Positions 53,237 to 64,000 of a DNA stretch of 64,000 nt are shown piece after piece; within the stretch, counting starts at the first letter, position 1, and every line of letters begins with the position of its first letter. A program made the position numbers and the translations under genes. The notes under the pieces were generated by a model. It made no database searches. It was given only the letters and a program-made list of their open reading frames with translations, and had not been told where the DNA came from. The DNA comes from Malurus cyaneus samueli (Eukaryota > Chordata > Aves > Passeriformes > Maluridae), in assembly GCA_009741485.1 (NCBI GenBank), contig CM019238.1, positions 7,793,477 to 7,857,476 of the forward strand, given 5' to 3'.

Positions 53237-56200
53237 CTGAGGGTGTGTAATTAAGGAAACAGCTCATGCTATCAGAAAAGAGGAAAAAAAGGTATTTTTA
53301 AAAAAGGAGAAAAAGCAGGCTGGCTATTTAGTTGTAACAGTCCGTTTAATGAAAGGGCTGATTTGGTGCAAAGCCTCAGCACTCTCGAACACTGGTAACA
53401 GTTGCTAACTGCAGGACTTACTTATTTACACAAACCTTCAAAAAGATACTGCAGAGCAGTACGCTTTTAGTTTTGCCTAACTCTTTGCTGATTTCAGTCA
53501 AGCTGCCCATATCAGCTGTATTTGCCTTTTTCACACATCCCAAACTTCTGCAGCACTAAGACAGCTCAAGTGTCAACTTGAAAGAACAAGCAGTTGTGCC
53601 TTTATTAAACTGAATCTAATGCTTTAGTTAATAGCTCCACTCGTTAAAATAGTTTTTAAGTAGAAAGTATAAAAAGGAACACCCCACACCCAGGAGGAGG
53701 GTCATAACAATATAAAGAAATATAAAAAACAGCGAGCACAGCCTAAGCCAGTCCCAGGCTTGCTGCAGCAGGGCTTGTGCTGCTTGGAGGCAGCTGCAAA
53801 AGGTGTGATGAGCAACAGCCCAAAGAACAATATTCACATGCTCTACAGGAAGGGTCACACTGCTTTAAAGCGGTCACCTGGGCATCAATCCACACTTCCA
53901 GCTCACTCTGCAGTCAGTCTGGGTTACAACCACTGCAGTAGGTTTCATGAGGACACAAATGCAAGCTTTGTAGCTCTCAAACTCAGCAACCTCAAACCTC
54001 AAACTCAGCCCTGTAAACACAATATTCCATTTCATTGTTAGGATAGTAAAAGTTAACAGATGCTGCAGAATTTTGAGGGCAACCAGTCTAAGATAAAAAC
54101 ACAGACAGTCTAAGATAAAAACAATGGAAGTTGGTCATTACCTGGATGTTAGCATTCACATACATCTCCTCCCCACATGAACAAAAAGGATACTGACTTC
54201 TGTAGTGGTGAACTGATCTCTGAGAAAATCCAGGTCTTCCTCTAGAAGATCGAGGTTTTTTGTGGCTGTTGACAAATTCTTCTCTAACAGAGCCTGAGCT
54301 TCATCAATATCATATTCAAGCATCACATTGGCCTAAAAAAAGAAAGACTGATAAAAGCTCTCACTCTTGCATTGTAAGGACTGAGCCACACCTTATTTTA
54401 GGCTGTGTTCGTAACTGAGCACATTGGTGACAGACTGTCCTGACAGGCCAAGACAGTAAGATTCAGGACAGGCAATGTCAGAAGCCACTTGAGGCCTCCA
54501 CCCCTTCAGTAACTGAGTAATAAATTTCCCTAGGGACTTAAAGAAATTCTCTTCCTATAACAAAGCAAGGAGAGATTTCTTCCCCTATGGATCACATTCA
54601 GCCTTTCAGGTGTCAGCATCTCATCCTCACTGTATTTGAAAAGTGACAGACCATATGTTCGTTAGCAGCACCTTTCTGTTGCCACACAATTCTAGAAAAA
54701 GTTCTTGTTGGATGCAAGATAAACCTCAGGCTCTCTGTGTGGAATGCTGACAAACAGCTGGCACTGTCAGTAACAAGAGCTACTTACAGGTATTTAAAGA
54801 TACAACAGGAATAAAAATCTTCTCTGATGCTGTGGTGGTAGTTTTTAATCCACACAGGGTTGTTTCAATAAGAATCCACCACAGGACAAGATAAAAGAGC
54901 AGTATCAGGTGAAAATGCACCAATGAAGCTTTGTCCCGTTCAAGAACTGTGCCCTGAGCAGAGCCACATTCTGTGACTGACAGGATCCCAGGGAAGGCTA
55001 GGCTGAGCTGCTAGAGCTGGATAAGCTGTTCTTTAAAGCAAGTGGAGGCCAGAGATCCCCAGTAACATGCACAGCACAACACAGACTGTACGCAACGAGC
55101 AGGAAAAGGGCAGGAGGCCAGGAACACCTAAATAAAATGAACTCTGTGAGGCATTTCATTACTGCTTTTCAGTATGTACTATCAATAATATGAACTTTCT
55201 CTGATGTTCTGTTAGAAAATAAGCCTGGGATACTCCATGTAAGTCAGTGTTTGTGAATTCTGAAGACAATCTCCGGAAAGCAACAGTTATCACAAAAATC
55301 TCTTTTTATGACAGAAGTAGAAGAGGTTGGGAGCAACTGTCAATTAGCCTACATGCTTCGTGTGTCAACAGTGTTTCTGTCCGAAGCAAGAGGTTTTGTT
55401 TGGCAGCCAGCACTGGGATTTAGGAACATCCGTGATTTAAGTCTTAAAAAAAGCACCAGCAGGTTAATCTCCACATATAATGAAGCCTCTAAATACAAAT
55501 ACTCCAACCTGATATTGCTTAAGTACTTAGAAATCTGGGGTGTGAATGCTGATCCCACCCAGCTTTAGTGCAAGGCCCACTCTGAATGCTGGCAGATACC
55601 TGTGAGTAACAGAAATCCCATCTTTCCCCAAAAAGGTGCATGAAAAGGGAATGCAGGATGCTGAATACAAATAACACAGAAGATGAGAAGGTACTTGCCA
55701 AACTAAGTTATTTTGCTGGGCACATTCCTGTGCCAGGCAATGCTGGATAGTAATTTGAAGCAAAAAGTGACAGATATGGTAAAAGAAACACAAACAAGCT
55801 TTTTGGAAAGAACAATCCAGCAAAAAGACAAGTATCTGAAGTCTTACTGTCAGGAACCAAATAAAATGAAACAAGAAACCTTTGCTAACACATTGAAGTT
55901 GTCTGGTTAGATGTGCTCTGCTGCCAGGGCACAGCTCCACCATGCACCTATCAACAGACTCATGCCCTTTACAACCAGGGGAGACAGCAACCAAAACTAT
56001 CTTTCACAAGCCTTTTATAAGTTACTGAAATGGTTTCAGAGAAAGTTCCATTTTACTTACCCCCAACCACAAACAAACTTTATCTGTAGGAGGAACTGAA
56101 GCTTTGCAGTAGAGATTATCTGCCAATAAAAATCTGGTTTCCATTGGATGTGTGGAATCCTTAAGACAAATGATAAAACTTACAATTGCTATTTTCACTG

Positions 56201-59200
56201 GAAACTTAGGCCAAAGACATAAAACTTAGAAAAAAGAGCACACTTTTCTTTTTGCCATTGGTACAGTATTAACTTGGGTGAAATTCTATGTAACTTTACT
56301 TCAACATTAAAGTTAGAGCTCCAAAAATAATGCATTTTTAAAAGACATATTTAAAAACAATACAGAAATCCTTATGAAGAACGGAGATGAAGTCAAAGCT
56401 TAGCTGCAATCTATACACTATTAAAGTGAAGTTTGCATTACAAATATTAACTTTTTTTGAACCAGCTTTCAAAAAGTACTACATACCTTTAAAAACAATT
56501 CTGTTATTTATAAAGGCATATTAAGTGTGCTCTCCAAAACATTTCTTGCAATGTGTTCTGTTAGGGTGGAAAGGTAGTTAGCTTTTCTCATACTCATTAG
56601 ATATTCAAAATAGTTTACCTTTTTCTTCTGCATGTGTTTTAAAATTTCTAATGTCTGTTTAATTTCAGGAATCTGACTTTTTAGCCTGTGAATTAACAAC
56701 AGTCATAATTTATTATTTTACAGAGACACAAAGTTTCCTAAACAAGTGATCAGTTTTAATATACAGTCCACCCTCCATTTTAAAATTTGCAACTCTTAAC
56801 AGCTTTTTCCAGGCTTACAAATGCAGATTTGAAAGACACGGCATGTAAAGGCAGCTCAGCTCCAGCTTCACCTGCCCCTCACAGCACCGAGGCTGGCTGG
56901 CTTTGGAAGCACAGCATTCTGCTCACCTTTTACACTGGAACAATGTACAGTAACAGTAACAGACCCCTTTTTACTAAAATGATACATTTTGTCTATTTGT
57001 AATCTCCCAGAGGAGAGGGAAACCTCAGCAGAAATACAGGTAGAAACCACTGCAGGTGAAACAAAACAAGTGTGGTTCTTCTGAGGTTCATGGACTGTTC
57101 TGACAGTGAGAGCCACAGGACTCAGCAGTGCTCAAGTGAAATCTCTCCAGAGCTGAGGACATCGCTCTCCCCAACAGCCCTGGCAGAGGCACTGGGATCC
57201 CCATGGCATTCCTGGCAATTAGACTTCATATTTAAAAAAAAAAAAAAAAAACCAGAACTGTGCTAAACATTTCCCAATTCTGCAAAAATTATGACTTACC
57301 TCCTTTTCTTCTGAGCAAGATTAAGTTCCAAAAATTTATACTTCTGATACTGCTCATCCAACTTCTTAAGAACTACATCTGCTGTCTCATTTCCAGGCTG
57401 TTTCATAAAAGAATCTACATCTTCCTTTAAGGAGAGAAAGAAACCCTCAATGTTAGTTTTACAGAAATCCTAGACACAGACATGCTATCATCTTACTGCA
57501 GCTACATACAGAGGTTGTTTGAAATGTAAACGAACTTTTTTTCTACACTGAAGTGCAAAAGGATTTTGTTTTTTTGTTTTTTTTTTAGTCACCTCTTCAC
57601 TTCCTCCTCCCTACTTTTTTGGTAAGTAACTAAGGGATAGGTGCACAGATTGTTTAATAACCATGTCTGTAGGTAGATGGTTAATGGTGTTATGAGTCCT
57701 GGCTGATGTCAAGTGACACCTTAGAGGGGTGGATATCCACAGAACATGGCTAAACCTGGGTTTCCTACCTGTAAAGCAGGGATAATGCTTCTCCCTGGCC
57801 AATCAGATTACAAACTATTTAGGATAAAACTGATGAAGGAAAAGAGTCACAGCCTGAGCAAGCATGTTGTGGCAGAGAAAGACATAAAGGGGGAAAACTG
57901 GGGTTACTGCTCCGACAGGCACTATGGAAGTGAACAGCCTGGTTTCCAGAGCTCCTTCTACAGTCAGCAGGAACCCACAGAAACCTCTGGGGAAAAACTC
58001 CAGCCAGTCCTACCATCAACTGGAAAAGCTGCCAGAGAAGACAGGCCTGAGCTGGCAAGGGTGTCAGCTTTGGCATGTATCTCCTTCAGAATCAAGGAAG
58101 CAACTCACCTGGGGAGAATGCACCCAGCCTCTGAAAGGTACTTCAGGCCAGAGATCAACCACACGCTTCTGGCCTTGCCACCATCTACACACATAGCTCC
58201 AGATGACCCCACTCCCCCACTGAGGTAATTCTGCCCAAAATTGTCTGCACAACTCAGTAAAACCTGATGGAAGCCCTACCACAGGCCTCTTCAGCTCCTC
58301 CTTTTGAACCTGTGTCTCCATTCCAGAAGTTCCACAACAAAGACTGTAATATGTTACTAAAGGGGTATCAGGCATGGAGCTGCTCTCCCTCATTAGGATG
58401 CCTTAACTCTCTTGGCTAAAGAAACTTACTATGAAATGACTAAATGTGGTAAGAAGTCCCTGCCTTCCTTATCAAGGAAATCTGTTGCAGAAACATGAAC
58501 TCCAGAACCTGCAGCAGGCAGCACTGTCCAGGTGGTAGATCCAAACTTAAGAGACTGCAGACTGCCTGAGGAATGCCTCAAGCTACCTCTCAGTCTGGGA
58601 AGCATTCGAATAAGGATAAAGCTCATAGAGAAGCTTTCAACAAAGAAAACAAGGATTAAGTTTGGGAAAGTGTTGTAGGAGTGAGGCCTGAGGGCATTGT
58701 GAAATGAAAGTCCCTATTGTGGAAACAGCTCTGCTCGTTTAAAGCACTAGGGGCAGAAAGCAAAAGCAGCAGGGCAGCAGCTCCCCCTACTCCAGAGCCT
58801 GGCACCCAGCTCTGCCTCAGCTCCCATCTGTGCACACGGACAGGACACAACCCACACCCTCCTGAAAAGATGCTGAGAAGTGAATCTGGAGGTGAATACA
58901 GGCCCTCTTTATACTGGTGATCTCCTTCCACTATGTAATGTTCCAGTTGAAGGCGGGCTCAGATTTATCCCCAAGGTTTTCCAGCTGGGGCTTCCAAGCC
59001 TGCTGGTCAGGCTCTTGTCCCACCTCCCATTCTGCAAGGCTGAGGCACAGTCATTTCTTTAAGCTCGAGCAGAACGGCTTTGAGGCACAGTTGGCTGTCA
59101 AAGCCATTAGGATCCCTGCTTTGTGGTGTATTCCACAGAACCTCAACTACAGAATCACCTTACACATTCACCAAGGACATGCAAAACTCATCTCTATCTT

Positions 59201-61570
59201 TCTAGGAGGAAAATTCACTGGCAAAATACCATTTTGCAAAGTTCAAGCCAAGCCACAGTAATGTTCTGTAGAAGCCCTGAAATGCAGCAGGATAGCACAT
59301 TCCCTACATCCCTTCTCTGAGTGGTGACCCAAATAAAGAGCTGCAGGCACTCACTCTGCAGAGCTTCATCACCTGGGGGCATGTGCAGTAAACATGACAA
59401 GAGACACGTGTTTGCAGATCTGCATCCTCACACCTGCTCAAGAAGGCAGAACAAAGAAGGCATTTTATTTGGAAATGTCTGGGCAACAGCTCAAAACCAC
59501 CAGAGATGAAAGTTCTATTTGGAGAGTCTGTAATGCAGTAAAACCCTGAGTCTTAACCTCCCTTACCCTGAGTCCTTAACATCACTTGAAACTTGGAGAG
59601 AGACAAGAATTTACAGACCCATTGCCTCAGACAAGACATCAGCCATAAATTGCGTGAAGAGCCTCTTCTGAACCAAGACATTTGCAGAAAAAATCTCTGA
59701 AGACAAAATTCACAGTAAGGCTGCCTATGCAGCATGTGAGGTGGGGGGCAGAATGTGGGGCAAGTGATCAGCAAGTCTTTTAACTTGAAAAAAAAGAAAC
59801 CTATTTTCTGAAGGAAAAAAAAGAAACCTATTTTCTGAAGGAAAAAAAAAAAACTCTAGTAAAACCTACACTCAATACAGTAGTATTTTTACTCTGCAGA
59901 GAAGAATATTATTACCACTTCTTAGAATAGGCTTATTTTGAATAAAAGGACTGTCTGAACATCTGCATCAAGTACTCCATGATCACCATCAAGCAGCTCT
60001 TCTGCAGACACATCTGTATTTAATCACAGCACCTCTCAACATTGAGAATTAGAAAACTTCCAAGGGGTTGAGATCCAGACATAAGGTTATCAAGAACTGA
60101 AGAGAAGCACAGGATGAAGGCACAGAATTCTCCGAGCTGCATGGTATAGCACACAAGATATTTCAGACATGGGTGCTGAAACAACATGGAACCAAACCAA
60201 ACAGCTACAAGGACAGCCACTAGCATGGAATGAGGGATGTGACAGATGCCCTTAAAGTGCTTGCTGAGGCTGGTTGTCTTCTGTTTCCTGCCAGGGTGGC
60301 CACCTGCACTGCAGAGTCAGCACAGACTACAAGTTTTCCTTTCACAAGTCAGAATCAGTGAGGTTTCACAGGGCAGCTGAAGATCCCCTTCACTTTCATC
60401 TCTGCTGGTCTCCCACAAGGCATGGAAGGAAGTTAGCTGGAAGCAGCAATGCTTCCAGCCCAGTAAGGATTTGCCAGACCCTAATGACAGTTAAAAACCT
60501 TGAAGATAAAGGAGGAGCTGGATCACTGAAAGCAAGTGCACTGTACCTTTAGGTCAGGCCCTTTGCCAGACAAAACATGTCAGCAATACACACACTACAT
60601 CTAGAAACACCAAAATGCAAGTCAAACCAATTTATTTCTATAAAAGCAGTTGCATCAGATGGGGCAGACATCCATCAGTTCCCGAGATCACCAAGACAGC
60701 CAGGTATGGACGCTCTGATCAATAGTTATTGATCAAAGGAAATAAAGCAGCAATCAAGACAGGGCATCAAGAGGTTGCTCACAGCTGACAGTTAACAGAT
60801 AATTGCAAGATTATGTCACTGCATAAGTCACTGATTCCATCTTCTCAACCACGCAACAGAATTATCAAATGCTTAGTACAACAGTTTTTACAGCTGGATA
60901 TACAAGTTCTGCCTGTTTTACAAAACACACACATTTATTGTTTTTCAAGAAGAAGGACACACGGGCACTTCTGAAGAGTTTATCTTCTCAGCAGTCCAAA
61001 ACTGGATTGAGAGATGAAGATGTATGAAAAAGTGCTTGGTGCACGGCACGCTATCTGTAGAACAGAAGTGGTAAGGCGTGCCCCGTGCAGTGTGTGCCAG
61101 GAGGGCTCTCACCACACGCTGCTCACTGCCCTGAGTCGGGAAGTGCAATAACACGATACTGCTTAACGTGGGGGGCTGAGCTTCTTATTAGGTGCATTAC
61201 TGTTCAGTAACGCCAGGTCGGATCGAAACAGTGCAACTCAGCCCGGATAAGGCCCAGGACTGACGCCCAGAAGGGCATCCGCCATCCGCGCCCCTCGGGC
61301 ACCGCCCGCGACCCCGCCGAGGAGCCGCCTCACGGGGGCCGGGCCCGTCTGGCGGCGCACAGCCCCCACTCCGCGGCCTCGCTCCTTTTCAACGGCGCCT
61401 CGGAGATGCCCAGCCCCACTCCCCGGGCCTACTCCTCATAAACGCCGCCTCGGAGTTGCCCAGCCCCGCTTGCCAGCCCCGCTCACCACGAACGCCGCCT
61501 CAGGGATGCCGAGCGGGCCGCGCCTCCCGCCGGCCGCTGCCGCTGCCTCGCTGCCTCCGGTCGCCGCCAT
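53166..61570 (-). CDS. VBP1: VBP1, prefoldin subunit 3 (spliced, 6 coding exons, 194 aa)
   Basis: VBP1 (VHL-binding protein 1, PFDN3) is an alpha-type subunit of the hexameric prefoldin chaperone. Prefoldin captures nascent actin and tubulin in the cytosol and passes them to CCT. Exons on the minus strand are 61487-61570, 57300-57424, 56619-56685, 56061-56159, 54194-54332 and 53166-53236. Together they make 585 nt, 195 codons with the stop, and all five junctions keep phase. Human VBP1 is 197 aa. The protein starts with an Ala/Gly-rich head, then LGIPEAAFVEDVDSFMKQPG, followed by two heptad-rich helices flanking the beta-hairpin segment (METRFLLADNLYCKA..., VCLWLG, ANVMLEYD). It ends NKQDPSKNKA. 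Transcribed towards RAB39B, as in human. Confidence 0.98.
54084..54125. repeat. Short tandem duplication, 22 bp unit
   Basis: cagtctaagataaaaacaca is repeated from 54106 as cagtctaagataaaaacaat, within VBP1 intron 5. Confidence 0.9.
54194..54332 (-). CDS. VBP1: VBP1 coding exon 5
   Basis: Encodes ANVMLEYDIDEAQALLEKNL and on to STATKNLDLLEEDLDFLRDQ and FTTTEV, the second helix of the coiled coil. Donor is GTC A|gtatcc, phase 1. Confidence 0.98.
54333..56060 (-). other. VBP1: VBP1 intron 4
   Basis: Non-coding. No recognised mobile element. Confidence 0.85.
56061..56159 (-). CDS. VBP1: VBP1 coding exon 4
   Basis: 33 codons in phase 0 on both sides: DSTHPMETRFLLADNLYCKA, then SVPPTDKVCLWLG, the beta-hairpin part of prefoldin through which subunits assemble. 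Donor is GGG|gtaagt. Confidence 0.97.
56619..56685 (-). CDS. VBP1: VBP1 coding exon 3
   Basis: Encodes (R)LKSQIPEIKQTLEILKHMQK and then KK, the end of helix 1. Acceptor is ttcacag|g and donor AAG|gtaaac, phase 0. Confidence 0.97.
57300..57424 (-). CDS. VBP1: VBP1 coding exon 2
   Basis: Encodes EDVDSFMKQPGNETADVVLK and on to KLDEQYQKYKFLELNLAQKK, the first coiled-coil helix of the prefoldin fold. Acceptor is ccttaaag|gaa. Donor is AG|gtaagt, phase 2. Practically identical to human. Confidence 0.97.
57425..61486 (-). other. VBP1: VBP1 intron 1
   Basis: 4.06 kb, non-coding. Overlapping open frames (57746-58228 and others) have no family resemblance. It contains a perfect 27-bp tandem duplication at 59787-59840. 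Confidence 0.8.
59787..59840. repeat. Perfect tandem duplication, 27 bp unit
   Basis: Two identical copies of g(a)8gaaacctattttctgaag, followed by a third start g(a)n. Probably replication slippage seeded by the poly-A blocks. Confidence 0.93.
61487..61570 (-). CDS. VBP1: VBP1 coding exon 1
   Basis: 28 codons: MAATGGSEAAAAAGGRRGPL, then GIPEAAFV, with donor GTG|gtgagc. The start ATG lies in AAGATGGCGGC. The first ~17 residues are a low-complexity Ala/Gly/Arg head that differs from human. From LGIPEA(A/V)FV on it matches. No other in-frame ATG follows before the conserved part. Confidence 0.95.
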
Positions 61571-61573
61571 CTT
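61563..61573 (-). promoter_or_regulatory. VBP1: YY1-type site overlapping the VBP1 start codon
   Basis: AAGATGGCGGC on the minus strand is the consensus of YY1 sites that sit at and just after the start codon of many housekeeping genes. Its ATG is the VBP1 initiator. Confidence 0.6.
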
Positions 61574-61689
61574 GGGGAACCGACGCTGCGTGCGCCAGGA
61601 CGCCGGGGCCGTGCGTCATCACGTCAGCGCCGCGAGGGACGCGGGGCGGGCGGCTGAGGCGGAGTGAGGGCCGGAGGAGAAGGAGCGGG

Positions 61690-62155
61690 GCGTGCGAACG
61701 GGAGGATCCCGCAGCGGGATGGAACGGGAGGATCCGGAGCGGTGCGAACGGGGGATCCGGAGCGGTGGGTGGGTGCAACGGGCGGAGGTGAGGTGGAAGG
61801 GGGATCCCGCAGCGGTGGATGGGAACGGGGAGGATCCGGGAGCGGTGGGTGCGAACGGGGAGGATCCCGCAGCGGTGGGTGGGTGTGAACGGGGAGGATC
61901 CCGCAGCGGTGGGTGGGTGGAACGGGGAGGATCCCGCAGCGGTGGGTGGGTGGAACGGGGAGGATCCCGCAGCGGTGGGTGGGTGTGAACGGGGAGGATC
62001 CCGCAGCGGTGGGTGGGTGTGAACGGGGAGGATCCCGCAGCGGTGGGTGGGTGTGAACGGGGAGGATCCCGCAGCGGTGGGTGGGTGTGAACGGGGAGGA
62101 TCCCGCAGCGGTGGGTGGGTGTGAACGGGGAGGATCCCGCAGCGGTGGGTGCCTG
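61690..62155. repeat. VNTR, 33-34 bp unit, upstream of VBP1
   Basis: Head-to-tail copies of a unit near gaacggggaggatcccgcag + cggtgggtgggtgt. Seven or more copies from about 61854 to 62150 are almost identical, while copies nearer the gene (61690-61850) are diverged, with losses and substitutions. The unit is not a multiple of three on average, so open frames rotate through it and the repeated GEDPAAVGG-type peptides are artefacts. The homogeneous outer part implies recent expansion. Confidence 0.95.
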
Positions 62156-62388
62156 CGGCGGCAAGAACTGCGAGCGCCTTGTTCGCCCCATCCCGGGGAG
62201 GCGTCTGTGCCAGTATCCCCGAGGGCGGGAAGGACGGGATCGGGGTGTCCCTTATCCCAACCTCTGCCTTCAGAGAGAGCGGCGTTGTTTCTGAACGCAG
62301 CTGCTCTGCCTTCCCCAGAAGCAGATGGTGTCGAACAAGCCAAAGACAGGAAACAACAGGGGCAATGCCTTCCTGTTTAACAACTTAC

Positions 62389-62394
62389 AATAAA
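62389..62394 (+). terminator. Plus-strand poly(A) signal just beyond the VNTR (candidate)
   Basis: AATAAA in ttacaataaacatttctaaa. It could end a short transcript diverging from the VBP1 promoter, or be chance. Confidence 0.25.
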
Positions 62395-62930
62395 CATTTC
62401 TAAAGGATCCCCAATAATGCTTGCCCTGTATTTGTACGCCCCGTGCCCTTGCTCGTGCAGCCGGTTCAGTGAATTCCTGCCTTTCCTGGCAGGGACAGTG
62501 AGCCGCTGTGACACCGCCAGGCCCATCCCCGGAGCCCGCGGCTCATTGCTGCGGCCCCGCGCTGCATCACTGACATGGAAGGGCGACAGAACAGGAACGG
62601 ACTATTAAATAGTCCAAGCTCACAACTGAAAACAGATCTCGGCAATTTAAAGAAACAAAACTATTAAAAATAGCATTTTTAAATTTAGAAACAAGGACCA
62701 CCTGCAGCAACCACACTTCCTTAGCGTGCCTGTTCCAGGCGGTCCACACTCATGATGATGCTCGGGAATGAATCCAGCTCTAGGCAAACTAAACCAAAAC
62801 TCAAAGTCTCCCTGGAGCCTTCTCCACTATAAACACGGAGGAGTAACAAGCCAAACAAGGACCCTAATTCAGCCACTGCTATCAGAATTATAGAAAGCCT
62901 TAAGAGAACACATAAAAAATTATCACATAC
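62395..62930. other. Spacer right of the VNTR
   Basis: Nothing recognised. Composition falls from CpG-rich to ordinary at about 62600. Confidence 0.6.
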
Positions 62931-64000
62931 ACACACCTTGCATATGCCAAAGTTTATTTTTTTCCAAAACTTGTTTCATCAAATAATTGGATATGAGCAG
63001 TTTTTAAAAAAAGAACAATTTCCGTATTAACAAATTGTGAAGTTCCACAATTAAAATATCAACACAGCCAGTCTTGTGCTTCGGCTTATTTTTAAAAAAA
63101 TTATTCATAGAACATAAACCCTTAAATTTTTTTCCAGTTTGTGGCTAGTATATTTTCCACACATTCTGTATTCTTATAAAATGAAGGAACTCACATAAAG
63201 GAACAGCTGTACAAGAATACATCTGAAAAAAAGCAACCTAAATTATCATAGCTCCTTTTAAATAAATATCCAATAAAAGGCACAAACCTGTTATGGGGGA
63301 AAACATAACATACAAAACAAGACCTATTAAATAAATAAAGTATGGGTTGGGGTGAGGGAAATCTGTTCCAGCACCTATTTTGTCATTGCTCCAAGATGAA
63401 ATTCCAGCCAAACATTTGGTAAAGGATTAAGCTTAATTACAAGGATACACATCTGAGATATACTGAAAGATTTGACGTTACAATTCCTGTTGTAACTGTA
63501 CCAGTTACTACAATCTGTTTAAATAAATGATCATGAGAATCTGCATAAAGTAGTGATGCAGAGATGTACAAATTAGATACAAGTCAGATACATCTTCAGA
63601 GTCATAGCAACAGGTTTTCTATATTCCTAGCTATCAGTAATGTATAAATCATAACATGTACAGTTTCCATTGCTCAAAAATATAATCTTTTAAATGGAAA
63701 TAAATGACTGATACAGTGCCTTTAGATGTTATCCTTACAATACAAACTACCCCAAAGAAAGTTTTCCTTTTTATGTACAAATTAAGCACCGATCCACAGT
63801 GCATGCTATTCTAATTGTAACCCCCCTCCCCTCCCTGCCACACATCAAAAAATCCAACTGGGGATACACCCTGTATTCAATCTTGTAGTCAGAACTTTTG
63901 AGCGTGTGGTTTTTGCTGTTTGTTTTGTTGTTTTTTTTTAAACAAAAGTCCATTTCTTATTTTTACCTACAAATATTCCACCATTATGTGCACAGAACTG
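62930..64000 (-). other. Probable 3'UTR of a minus-strand gene entering from the right
   Basis: AT-rich, non-coding, with a minus-strand AATAAA at 62953-62958 followed by a suitable cleavage distance. In human Xq28 BRCC3 lies upstream of VBP1 in the same orientation, so BRCC3's 3' end is expected exactly here. No BRCC3 coding sequence is visible in the window, so the identity is inference only. Confidence 0.4.
62953..62958 (-). terminator. Minus-strand poly(A) signal (candidate)
   Basis: tttatt on the plus strand in ccaaagtttatttttttcc, read as AATAAA on the minus strand, at the boundary of the AT-rich tract. Confidence 0.4.

Larger units (their letters stand above)
61250..61690 (-). promoter_or_regulatory. 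VBP1: CpG island, VBP1 promoter
   Basis: CG-dense DNA spanning VBP1 exon 1, the start of its intron and the immediate upstream DNA. TATA-less by eye. A bidirectional promoter is possible but unproven. Confidence 0.8.

Noticed and set aside
61619..62380. Long repetitive frames on both strands across the VNTR
   Set aside because: They translate the repeat unit in rotating frames. No start context, splice sites or homologues.

Overview
The window is vertebrate nuclear DNA, most likely from a bird. It has intron-split genes with GT-AG junctions, CpG islands at promoters, GC-rich minisatellites next to those islands, and several fragments that match the 3' end of the avian CR1 LINE. Most of the sequence is intron or intergenic. 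Only about 4 kb is coding, spread over 23 exons in three genes. No CRISPR array, bacterial operon or tRNA was recognised.

Layout from left to right: (1) 1-11.7 kb is non-coding. It opens with a GC-rich tandem repeat and CpG-rich DNA that may be a promoter, followed by CR1 debris. (2) 11.7-32.0 kb (+) holds a complete synaptotagmin-like protein (Slp) gene of the SYTL1/SYTL2 type. I assembled 15 coding exons by reading frame and splice phase. They total 2826 nt, exactly 942 codons including the stop. The protein has an N-terminal Rab-binding SHD without a zinc finger, a long Ser/Glu-rich linker and two C2 domains. A 3'UTR runs to about 33.4 kb. (3) 33.4-42.0 kb is intergenic, with one CR1 fragment and one ambiguous base. 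(4) 42.0-50.7 kb (+) holds RAB39B, with two coding exons, a CpG-island promoter containing a degenerate short tandem repeat, and a long 3'UTR. Exon 1 as given carries five single-base losses, all at short G or C runs. They break the P-loop and look like sequencing or assembly errors. (5) 53.2-61.6 kb (-) holds VBP1 (prefoldin subunit 3), complete in six coding exons, with a CpG-island promoter flanked by a 33-34 bp VNTR. (6) 62.9-64.0 kb is AT-rich and looks like the 3'UTR of a further minus-strand gene. BRCC3 is expected there from human Xq28 order, but this is inference.

RAB39B and VBP1 are convergent neighbours, as on human Xq28. Placing an Slp1/2-type gene beside RAB39B is not the arrangement I know from human. 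It may be a retained paralogue of SYTL2 (11q14), since RAB39A also lies on human 11q. Functionally the window holds a predicted Rab27-type effector for secretory-vesicle docking, a neuronal Rab GTPase and a chaperone subunit for nascent actin and tubulin. The first two belong to vesicle traffic, but nothing in the sequence shows that they act together.

The items most worth checking are the extra Slp gene in this neighbourhood, the clustered base losses in RAB39B exon 1, and a phase-compatible candidate alternative last exon of VBP1 at 52753-52799.
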